Assembly (NCBI RefSeq): GCF_021648855.1
Contig: NZ_JAKJHX010000130.1
Span: forward strand, 1,834-14,376
DNA: 12,543 bases
Direction: 5' to 3'
From: Tychonema litorale BBK16
Lineage (GTDB): Bacteria; Cyanobacteriota; Cyanobacteriia; Cyanobacteriales; Microcoleaceae
Shown here: piece after piece, positions 6,960-12,543 of the stretch
How the letters are laid out: the number at the start of each line of letters is the position of its first letter
How positions within the stretch are numbered: the stretch's first letter is position 1
Notes under the pieces: model-generated
What the model saw: only the letters and a program-made list of their open reading frames with translations
The model's database searches: none
What the model was told of the DNA's origin: nothing
Program-made: the position numbers and the translations under genes

Positions 6960-7691
6960 ATGACTTACAGCCTGAGAATTGTCGATTTGCCCACAAGTGA
7001 ACGGCCGCGCGAGCGCTTGATGGCTGGTGGCCCAAAAAGCTTGGCGACTGCGGAACTAATTGCGATTCTGCTCGGTACCGGGCAGGGAAAGGGTAAACTT
7101 TCGGCTGTGGGATTGGGCCAGTATATTTTAAATCAGTTGAGCCAGCACCAGCGCGATCCTCTGGGTGTGCTGCGGGATATCAGTGTGCAGGAATTGACCC
7201 AGATTCACGGGATTGGGCCTGCTAAGGCGACTGGGATTTTGGCGGCGGTGGAGTTGGGGAAGCGGGTGTTTCAGTCGCGACCACCGGATTTGGCTGTGGT
7301 TGACTCTCCTCAATCGGCTGCGGATGCTCTGAGTCAGGATTTGATGTGGCAGTCTCAAGAACGTTTTGCTGTGGTGTTGCTGGATGTGAAAAATCGGCTG
7401 CTGGGAACTCAGGTAATTACGATCGGCACTGCGACGGAGACTTTAGCTCACCCTAGAGATATTTTTCGGGAGATTATCCGCCAAGGGGCCACAAGGGCAA
7501 TTATCTCGCACAATCACCCGTCGGGAAATCTGGAGCCGAGCCCGGAGGATATTGCTTTGACGCGGCAGTTGCTGACTGGGGCGCAGTGTTTGTGCATTCC
7601 GCTGCTGGATCATTTGATCTTGGGAAATGGCGATTTTCGGAGCTTGCGACAGACGACGACTCTTTGGGAGGAGTATCCCCAGGGTGATTAA
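6960..7691 (+). CDS. radC: RadC-family protein (JAMM-domain, UPF0758)
   Basis: 243 aa, normal length for the family. The N-terminal part starts with the usual RxxDLPxxERPRERL pattern (6-20), then helix-hairpin-helix residues IHGIGPAKA (82-90). The C-terminal JAMM metalloprotease-like domain has the zinc motif [14 protein letters not shown] (184-197), with H184, H186, S188 and D197. The family is named for a DNA-repair phenotype that was later questioned; its biochemical role is unsettled, with links to recombination and natural transformation in some bacteria. The ATG at 6960 fits the family's start although no Shine-Dalgarno sequence is present, because the 7-bp repeat abuts it. The gene is divergent from sdhB with about 213 bases between, and monocistronic. 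Confidence 0.96.
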   Translation: MTYSLRIVDLPTSERPRERLMAGGPKSLATAELIAILLGTGQGKGKLSAVGLGQYILNQLSQHQRDPLGVLRDISVQELTQIHGIGPAKATGILAAVELGKRVFQSRPPDLAVVDSPQSAADALSQDLMWQSQERFAVVLLDVKNRLLGTQVITIGTATETLAHPRDIFREIIRQGATRAIISHNHPSGNLEPSPEDIALTRQLLTGAQCLCIPLLDHLILGNGDFRSLRQTTTLWEEYPQGD

Positions 7692-8008
7692 CATCTTCTG
7701 CTTAACTAACTACATAACTATCATTAGTTATTTGTATCTTTGGGTGATCCAAGGGCTGAATCACCGATGATAGAAGGGGAATTTTGTGGCTTGACTTCCC
7801 TGTGGTAGAGTGTTTTGGCTGAATGTCGTTGCTGATACTCCGTTGAGAACACAACTCGGTTAATCTAGTAACAGTTGGCTGAAGAGGTCGCTATTTCGAT
7901 TTTTTTCTAGCATACTGAACGTATATTGTACCAGCACCTACAGACCTGACTATTAAGAAGTTATGAAATTGGGTCTAAAATACACGGCGTGGTGATAGGA
8001 GAAAAACT
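7692..8008. other. Intergenic region between radC and the DUF1815-like gene
   Basis: 317 bases without a convincing reading frame. It holds a weak stem GGTGAT/ATCACC (7743-7748 with 7760-7765) shortly after the radC stop, which lacks a T-tract, and an AT-rich stretch at about 7895-7935 that may hold the promoter of the next gene. I could not assign a clear -35/-10 pair, nor an NtcA-type GTA-N8-TAC site. The ribosome binding site AGGAGA at 7997-8002 is the only strong signal. Confidence 0.6.
7997..8002 (+). promoter_or_regulatory. Ribosome binding site selecting a GTG start
   Basis: AGGAGA lies six bases before GTG at 8009. It decides the non-ATG start of the DUF1815-like gene. Confidence 0.8.
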
Positions 8009-8353
8009 GTGTTTCTGAGACTTGCAGAACAACACCGTAGATTCGTCCAAGATTTGGTAATGAACCTTCAAGCTTTAGCGATCGTGCTAGAGCATCGGGG
8101 TTATCTGGCATCCTGCTACACTTGCGGGGGTCAGATGAACAGTGCCTCATTTATGGTCAGTTTAACGGATAACCATCTGATTCGATTTTTAGTGTCAGAT
8201 TATGGCATCACTTGGACTGAGATGCGGGACGATCGCGAACTAATGAAACTAGAAGGTGCAGAAGCGATTAGTCAGTTACAAGAACTGGCAAATCTCGTAA
8301 AGTACCAAATCCAACCTTCGGAAGCTACTTTGGCGATGGCGCACCGAGTCTAG
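8009..8353 (+). CDS. DUF1815-like cyanobacterial protein
   Basis: 114 aa, soluble, no signal peptide. I recognise the sequence as resembling the cyanobacterial DUF1815 family: an N-terminal helix (MFLRLAEQHRRFVQDLVMNL), then LEHRGYLASCYTCGGQMNSA with a C36-x2-C39 pair, a beta section VSLTDNHLIRFLVSDYGITW, and a C-terminal helix AISQLQELANLVKYQ. The function is unknown; the two cysteines could bind metal or form a disulfide, but two alone do not prove either. The start is GTG at 8009, fixed by AGGAGA upstream. The last dozen or so residues look less conserved in style. It stands alone, with long non-coding stretches on both sides (317 and 579 bases), which suggests its own promoter. Confidence 0.85.
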   Translation: MFLRLAEQHRRFVQDLVMNLQALAIVLEHRGYLASCYTCGGQMNSASFMVSLTDNHLIRFLVSDYGITWTEMRDDRELMKLEGAEAISQLQELANLVKYQIQPSEATLAMAHRV

Positions 8354-8932
8354 CGATTGCAAGGTTCCGAGAGAGGCGACGCTTGAAAAGTTGAGGCTTG
8401 CCTGGTGCAACAGACAAGATTGCTTTGAATGACTTCAAAGTGCGTTCAGACGCTCAGTTTGACGCTACAGAAGCTCTCGTGTGGCGAAGCAGATGGCATA
8501 CTTGATGCCAGAAATCTAATACTTGGAACCTGGAGTTTTATTGGCATCAGTCGATCGCAAAATTCGAGGGTAAAAGACCCCAATTTCAACCATCGAAGTC
8601 AGAAAAAATGTTAGATTTTGAAGCCCCTAGATTTATTTTCGGGGGACTTAAACTCTAGCTTCTATCTTCTACATTTTCAACATTCAGAGTGAGGATGAGG
8701 CTGTGAAGATTGGGCGCAGCGCAGTCCGGATATTTAAAACGGGTGTATTGCGTTAATTTTTGCCCTTTAATTTAGTATAGAAAACTAACAATTAATTTGA
8801 ACCAGCATCTATGCTGTCAAAGTCTCACAGCCGGCTAAAGCCGGCTAAGTTTTGTCTAAATGTGGGCTTCCACTACATATTTTGATAATATTTTAATGAT
8901 TACTCCAAAAATATCGATCGCAGAATAGAGAC
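8354..8932. other. 579-base non-coding stretch with several small stem-loops
   Basis: No credible gene: the only open frame (8429-8614) has no ribosome site and no protein-like pattern. Visible structures are CTTTGAA/TTCAAAG (8423-8429, 8434-8440), GCGT/ACGC (8442-8453), GGCAT/ATGCC (8495-8509), AAG-CCCC/GGGG-A-CTT (8621-8627 with 8642-8649), and a pair of AGCCGGCT palindromes at 8829-8846. The segment 8454-8510 has the look of a dispersed repeat. The promoter of the DUF4079-like gene must lie at the right end; TATAGA at 8776-8781 is a weak -10 candidate. Confidence 0.6.
8829..8848. repeat. Two AGCCGGCTAA direct repeats forming a GC-rich hairpin
   Basis: AGCCGGCTAA occurs twice in tandem (8829-8838, 8839-8848). 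AGCCGGCT is itself a palindrome, so the two copies can pair into an 8-bp stem; GTTTTG follows. It could be a weak plus-strand terminator or a dispersed element. Confidence 0.75.
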
Positions 8933-9412
8933 ATGGCAAATTTAAGTGAAATTCTAGAGCCGATCGCCAGTCAATTCCGTAGCCTAGGAATTCCCGAACC
9001 AATTACCCATTGGGGACACCCTGCGATGATGGGAATTGTGGTTGTGGCAATGGGGAGTTTTGTCGGTTATACAGGATGGCAAGGACGTTTGGCTGCGGAT
9101 AAAGATGTCGCAATCAAAAATCGTTTGGATCACCGTAAAGTTGCTCCATTAATGTTTTTGTTCATAGCTTTGGGCTATACTGGCGGCTTGTTGTCCCTGG
9201 TGATGCAGCATCAGCCTGTGATGGAAAGCCCTCATTTTTGGACTGGTTCCACAATCATTGTGTTGTTGACAGCTAACAGCTTGATTTCGCTAACTGGTTT
9301 TGGGGGCGATAAACTAGCACTGCGGGCGGTTCACGCTTATTTGGGTACGACAGCATTAGCACTGATGATACTTCATGCGGCTTTCGGCCTAAAATTGGGC
9401 TTGTCTATTTAA
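8933..9412 (+). CDS. DUF4079-like four-helix membrane protein
   Basis: 159 aa with four predicted membrane helices at about 30-50, 70-92, 103-123 and 131-155 and a hydrophilic N-terminus. I recognise it as resembling DUF4079, a family of cyanobacteria and chloroplast-bearing organisms. Histidines sit at or near helix ends (H26, H29 in THWGHP; H67 in LDHRK; H101; H134 in RAVHAYLG; H148 in ILHAAFG), an arrangement like haem-binding cytochrome b561-type bundles. That is suggestive only; no haem ligand pair has been shown by this sequence. It probably sits in the thylakoid or plasma membrane. The ATG is preceded by a weak TAGAG. The spacer to comEC is mostly repeat DNA. Confidence 0.82.
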   Translation: MANLSEILEPIASQFRSLGIPEPITHWGHPAMMGIVVVAMGSFVGYTGWQGRLAADKDVAIKNRLDHRKVAPLMFLFIALGYTGGLLSLVMQHQPVMESPHFWTGSTIIVLLTANSLISLTGFGGDKLALRAVHAYLGTTALALMILHAAFGLKLGLSI

Positions 9413-9422
9413 GAGCATACTT

Positions 9423-9502
9423 GTAGGGACACGGCTGTAGGGAAACGACAGTGCCGTATCCCTACAATATAATTGTGGTAGGGATACGGCACTGCCGTGT
9501 CC
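9423..9502. repeat. Composite hairpin repeat filling the DUF4079-comEC spacer
   Basis: CAGTGCCGTATCCCTAC (9449-9465) is perfectly complementary over 17 bases to GTAGGGATACGGCACTG (9478-9494), with a 12-base loop. A further GTAGGGA-type arm at 9437-9443 can pair with TCCCTAC at 9459-9465 as an alternative fold, and a partial GTAGGGACACGGC lies at 9423-9435. It is the same family as the repeats at 140-164 and 12170-12236. The GTG at 9497 that would lengthen comEC lies inside this repeat. It may act as a terminator for the DUF4079-like gene or attenuate read-through. Confidence 0.88.
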
Positions 9503-9526
9503 TCTCCCGAATCCCGTATTACTTTT

Positions 9527-12097
9527 ATGAATCAAACAACGGGTGTAATTTTCTGTCTTGCGTACATTTTGGGATTGATTTCGACAGCGGTTTCTTGGGG
9601 ACGTTACGGTATACTTTGCTTGGGAGTTGTAAGCGCGATCGCACTACCAAAGTTTTTGCGAAAACTCACTCGGAATACTGTCAAAAATACTAAAAAAAGA
9701 CGCACGCGAACTCCCAAAAATACCGATGATGTTTCATTAGAAAAAATCGAAGAATTGAGTTTTATTCAAATGCTGCCGAGGTCGAAATGGGTATGGTTCC
9801 TCGCAGGTTTGACGGGATTTATTGCTAGCTTTTATTTTCAAATCCGATCGCCAGTACCAGCAATTAATGACATCAGTAAATTGATTGCGGCTGGGGGAAA
9901 TACTCAAGAAATCGCGGTGACAGTACGTGGCAGGGTTGTCAGTATACCGCGATTGACTCGATCGGGTCGATCGCAATTTTGGTTAGAAACTAATCTAGTT
10001 AGCGAAATTAACGGCGGCGAGGGAGGAGTAGTCGTAAATCGGGAAGTATCCGGGAAACTCTACGTCACAATACCTTTGTTGCAAGCAACGGGTTTGTATG
10101 AAGACAATATGATCGCGGTGGTGGGTTCTTTGTACAAACCGCAACCGCCCTCGAATCCGGGGGCTTTTGATTTTGAAGCATATTTAGCCAGATCTGGGGC
10201 TTTTGCAGGGCTCAAAGGGCGACAAATTGACTGGAAGACAAAAAATGCGATCGCGGATGTTAATCGAGGTGACAACCAAGCTGCTGCATTCTCCGAGTCC
10301 AGCGGAATGCCGCCATCGAAAATTCAAGCGATGCGACAGCGAATTGTCCGATCGCAACTATTGTACTTAAATGTTCCTGAAGGGCCGTTGATTAGTGCGA
10401 TCGCCCTGGGCAAGCAAGCAGTAGATTTACCTTACAACATCCGTGACTATTTTGTGCAAGTTGGATTGGCCCATGCGATCGCAGCTTCAGGCACTCAAGT
10501 TTCGATGCTTTTGGCTTTAGTTCTAGCTTTGACCAAAGGGTTTTCCAAACAGTTACAATTTAGTTTTGGTGTCGGTGCTTTATTTTTGTTAGTGGGATTA
10601 ACTGGATTTGAAGCTTCAGTATCTCGCGCGGCTTTAATGGGATTTGGAACGCTATTTGCTTTGGTGTTGAAGCGAGAAGTTAAGCCGCTAGGATTGCTGT
10701 TAATTGCTGCGATTATTTTACTGCTAGTTAACCCTTTATGGATTTGGGATTTAGGTTTTCAACTGAGTTTTTTGGCAACTTTGGGATTGATAGTTACCAC
10801 ACCAGCACTGATGGCAAAGTTGGACTGGATGCCACCTGCGATTGCTTCTATTTTTGTTGTTCCTATCGCTGCTTCAGTTTGGGTATTGCCACTGCTACTT
10901 TACGTTTTTAATGTAGTATCTCCCTACAGCATTTTTGTCAACATTATTGCGGCTCCTTTACTGTGGATTTTGAGTATTGGGGGAATGATTAGTGCTTTAG
11001 CTGGATTGATTTTTCCCCTCGCTGGCAGTGTGTTAGCGCAACTGCTAGACTATCCAGCAAAGGGATTAATTGCGATCGCACAATACTTCTCTCAGTTACC
11101 CGGTAATTCGGTAGCTGTTGGTCAAGTATCAGAGTTTCAGTTAATCGCACTTTACAGTTTAATTTGCTGGGTTTGGCTGGGGGGAGGGAAGAGGGAAGAG
11201 GGAAGAGGGAAGAGGGAAGAAAGCCCTTCGACTTCGCTCAGGGGACAAAAAAGGAAAAAGAAAGAAAGCAGAGTTGTTTCGCTACCTATATTTTCATCTG
11301 CTGCAATTTTACCGCTGGCAATTGTGGCGGCAATTAGTATCATTGTTTTACCAGCTTGGCGCAGTCAAACATCTTTATTTCAAGTTACTTTGCTGGCGAC
11401 ATCGACGGAGCCTGTTTTGGTAATTCAAGACCGGGGAAAAGTGGCACTAATTAATAGTGGTGATGAAAATACAGTCCGGTTTATAGTATTACCTTTTTTG
11501 CAGAAGCAAGGAGTTAATTCTGTAAATAGTGCGATCGCCACCCATCCTCATTTAGGTTTAAACGCAGGCTGGGGGAAATTATTAGAACGCTTGCCAATTA
11601 AAGCATTTTATGATAACAATGCTCCCACACAAATCCACTCTGGCAGTCGTCAGGAATTGATGACTGCGGTACAATCTCGCCAAGGAGTTTACTTTCCTTT
11701 GGAAACTAACAGCACAATGAATCTTGGTTCTGTGCGGTTACAGTTTGTGAATGCAGAAATCCCGGTGGTAGAATTGCTCGTGGGGGATCAAACTTGGTTG
11801 ATACTAGGTGAAATTTCACCGGAAGACCAAAAAAAATTGTTAGTAACCGGAACTTTGAAGCTAGCTCAAGTGCTGTGGTGGTCGGGGAAAACCCTGACAC
11901 CTGAGTTATTGAACGCGGTTAGTCCAAAAGTGGCGATCGCCTCTGCCGATGAAATTGACCCAGAAACCGCAGCACAACTTCAAAAAAACAAAACTCAAAT
12001 TTTCTGGACTGGACGCGATGGGGCGCTTCTGTGGACACCAGCAGGGGGATTTAAAACCACGCTGGAATCTGAAGAAAATCAGACTTCTTTTTTTTGA
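9527..12097 (+). CDS. comEC: ComEC/Rec2-family DNA uptake channel
   Basis: Inner-membrane channel that carries single-stranded DNA into the cytoplasm in natural transformation. 856 aa from the ATG at 9527; an in-frame GTG at 9497 lies in repeat DNA and is less likely. Residues are numbered from that GTG (subtract 10). Two N-terminal hydrophobic stretches (15-52, 97-115) flank a basic linker; an OB-like DUF4131 region spans about 137-247, including NPGAFDFEAYLARSGAFAGL. The Competence domain begins around 290, with AHAIAASGTQVSML (325-338) matching the HLLAISGLHV-type signature and GFEASVSRAALMG (370-382), and continues through many helices to about 560. A hydrophilic insert KREEGRGKREESPSTSLRG (565-583) comes from a 7-bp repeat. 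The C-terminal metallo-beta-lactamase-like domain (about 626-850) has THPHLGLNAGW where the metal motif SHxHxDH is expected: the Asp and last His are absent, and LINSG replaces LIDTG. Seven GCGATCGC sites lie in the gene. Only this com gene is visible. Confidence 0.93.
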   Translation: MNQTTGVIFCLAYILGLISTAVSWGRYGILCLGVVSAIALPKFLRKLTRNTVKNTKKRRTRTPKNTDDVSLEKIEELSFIQMLPRSKWVWFLAGLTGFIASFYFQIRSPVPAINDISKLIAAGGNTQEIAVTVRGRVVSIPRLTRSGRSQFWLETNLVSEINGGEGGVVVNREVSGKLYVTIPLLQATGLYEDNMIAVVGSLYKPQPPSNPGAFDFEAYLARSGAFAGLKGRQIDWKTKNAIADVNRGDNQAAAFSESSGMPPSKIQAMRQRIVRSQLLYLNVPEGPLISAIALGKQAVDLPYNIRDYFVQVGLAHAIAASGTQVSMLLALVLALTKGFSKQLQFSFGVGALFLLVGLTGFEASVSRAALMGFGTLFALVLKREVKPLGLLLIAAIILLLVNPLWIWDLGFQLSFLATLGLIVTTPALMAKLDWMPPAIASIFVVPIAASVWVLPLLLYVFNVVSPYSIFVNIIAAPLLWILSIGGMISALAGLIFPLAGSVLAQLLDYPAKGLIAIAQYFSQLPGNSVAVGQVSEFQLIALYSLICWVWLGGGKREEGRGKREESPSTSLRGQKRKKKESRVVSLPIFSSAAILPLAIVAAISIIVLPAWRSQTSLFQVTLLATSTEPVLVIQDRGKVALINSGDENTVRFIVLPFLQKQGVNSVNSAIATHPHLGLNAGWGKLLERLPIKAFYDNNAPTQIHSGSRQELMTAVQSRQGVYFPLETNSTMNLGSVRLQFVNAEIPVVELLVGDQTWLILGEISPEDQKKLLVTGTLKLAQVLWWSGKTLTPELLNAVSPKVAIASADEIDPETAAQLQKNKTQIFWTGRDGALLWTPAGGFKTTLESEENQTSFF
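11184..11218 (+). repeat. Heptanucleotide microsatellite (GAGGGAA x5) within comEC
   Basis: Five perfect tandem copies of GAGGGAA. Because 7 is not a multiple of 3, gain or loss of one or two units would shift the comEC frame; a change of three would not. In the present frame it encodes the Gly/Lys/Arg/Glu-rich linker after the last helix of the channel domain. It is followed at 11222-11242 by AGCCCTTCGACTTCGCTCAG, which resembles a dispersed cyanobacterial repeat, so the insert may be one mobile repeat unit. Confidence 0.93.
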
Positions 12098-12127
12098 AGA
12101 TGGGGAAACGCTAAGGGCGATCGGGTA

Positions 12128-12195
12128 ACATCGAATCTGGTGGCATCTGAATTAACATTACCTGAATTGAGGAGACGGCAGTGCCGTGTCCCTAC
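12128..12195 (+). repeat. Dispersed composite repeat, right copy
   Basis: Ungapped counterpart of 97-164, same orientation, 56 of 68 bases identical by hand. Its last 26 bases form the left arm of the hairpin described at 12170-12236. It starts 31 bases after the comEC stop. Confidence 0.82.
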
Positions 12196-12236
12196 GCAAA
12201 ATAACATTGTAGGGACTAAGGCACTCGCGGTCTCCT
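12170..12236. repeat. Imperfect hairpin repeat between comEC and tRNA-Ser
   Basis: AGGAGACGGCAGTGCCGTGT plus CCCTAC (12170-12195) pairs with GTAGGGACTAAGGCACTC plus GCGGTCTCCT (12209-12236), with a few mismatches and two extra bases on the right, around the loop GCAAAATAACATT. It is followed at 12239-12257 by ATATCAATCCGGTGGCATT, another partial copy of the element's first half, which with TTGATAT (12263-12269) forms its own small inverted repeat. It may end comEC transcription. Confidence 0.85.
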
Positions 12237-12320
12237 CTATATCAATCCGGTGGCATTGGGTTTGATATCAGTTGCTTTTTGGCTCTTGTTGTGCAATCAT
12301 TGTGAAACGGCCAATCAATT

Positions 12321-12405
12321 GGAGAGGTGGCAGAGTGGTTGAATGCGGTAGTCTCGAAAACTACTTTAGGGCGACCTAACGTGGGTTCAAATCCCACCCT
12401 CTCCG
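12321..12405 (+). tRNA. tRNA-Ser (anticodon CGA)
   Basis: Class II tRNA of 85 bases. Acceptor stem GGAGAGG (12321-12327) pairs with CCTCTCC (12398-12404), with discriminator G12405. The D-arm lies within GCAGAGTGGTTGAATGC. Anticodon stem GTAGT/ACTAC (12348-12352, 12360-12364) encloses the loop CTCGAAA with anticodon CGA at 12355-12357, reading the serine codon UCG. The long variable arm TTAGG-GCGA-CCTAA (12366-12379) is typical of tRNA-Ser. The T-arm is GTGGG-TTCAAAT-CCCAC (12381-12397). CCA is not encoded. All pairs are canonical, so it should be functional. Confidence 0.98.
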
Positions 12406-12434
12406 TTTAAATTTCAAATAAAACGTAAAACAGC

Positions 12435-12475
12435 TAAAGTCCTGACTACGAACCTGGTTTGTAGTCAGGACTTTA
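12435..12475. repeat. Strong palindrome downstream of tRNA-Ser (possible terminator)
   Basis: TAAAGTCCTGACTAC (12435-12449) pairs perfectly with GTAGTCAGGACTTTA (12461-12475), and the inner bases extend the stem by up to four more pairs (one G-T) to leave a 3-base CTG loop. It lies 30 bases after the tRNA. No T-tract follows directly, so it may be a dispersed element rather than a classic terminator. Confidence 0.85.
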
Positions 12476-12530
12476 ATCCTGATTAGACAATTTGGCGTTG
12501 CTGATTTAAAGTATGATTTTCCTCCGAAAT

Positions 12531-12543
12531 GTAGGGGCAATTC
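12531..12543 (-). repeat. Inverted half-copy of the left-edge repeat motif
   Basis: GTAGGGGCAATTC is the exact reverse complement of GAATTGCCCCTAC, part of the 20-bp unit at 1-75. The window ends here, so the full extent cannot be seen. Confidence 0.6.

Noticed and set aside
7920..7935. NtcA-type operator upstream of the DUF1815-like gene
   Set aside because: GTA and TAC are present but separated by 5 bases, not the required 8.
8429..8614. 61-residue open frame between the DUF1815-like and DUF4079-like genes
   Set aside because: No ribosome site, no recognisable domain, Ser/Cys-rich low-complexity translation, and it lies over small hairpins and repeat-like DNA.
11152..11343. Minus-strand frame rich in Leu/Phe/Pro over the comEC microsatellite
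   Set aside because: It is the complement of the GAGGGAA repeat, not a gene.
12128..12236. Repeat pair considered as ends of a transposon or genomic island inserted at tRNA-Ser
   Set aside because: No integrase or transposase lies between the copies, the enclosed genes are core functions, and no duplicated tRNA 3' end is seen at the left copy.

Overview
The window looks like chromosomal DNA of a filamentous cyanobacterium, probably of the Oscillatoria/Microcoleus/Phormidium type. The evidence is about a dozen GCGATCGC (HIP1) octamers, two protein families that I recognise as cyanobacterial (DUF1815-like and DUF4079-like), a cyanobacterial-style Ser/Thr kinase, and many short dispersed palindromes and heptamer repeats between genes. 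The genus is an inference from style, not from a marker gene.

Layout. Positions 1-185 hold a perfect 20-bp tandem repeat and a copy of a dispersed repeat. A minus-strand block follows: a membrane-anchored Ser/Thr kinase (186-1550), a two-gene cassette made of a short HEPN-like protein (1672-1869) and its usual upstream partner (1859-2251), and proA (2439-3719). An M48 zinc metalloprotease (3895-5619, plus) is divergent from proA and convergent with sdhB (5730-6746, minus); a 16-bp-arm palindrome lies between the M48 and sdhB genes. radC (6960-7691) is divergent from sdhB. The remaining genes are all on the plus strand: the DUF1815-like gene (8009-8353), the DUF4079-like membrane protein (8933-9412), the DNA-uptake channel comEC (9527-12097) and tRNA-Ser(CGA) (12321-12405).

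The genes are mostly stand-alone housekeeping functions: proline synthesis, succinate oxidation, membrane proteolysis, DNA uptake and translation. The only tight unit is the overlapping HEPN-like pair. ComEC imports DNA and RadC has been linked to recombination, but they are far apart and nothing shows co-regulation.

The most notable observations are these. The HEPN-like protein seems to lack its central section although its frame is open. The SdhB subunit has a fourth cysteine in its third cluster motif, predicting a second [4Fe-4S] centre. The ComEC protein has a metallo-beta-lactamase-like tail with a broken metal motif, and its gene carries a five-copy 7-bp microsatellite inside the reading frame. 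Two copies of a 68-bp direct repeat (56 of 68 bases identical by hand alignment) lie 12 kb apart and flank all the protein-coding genes. I saw no CRISPR array, transposase, phage gene or clear multi-gene defence system.
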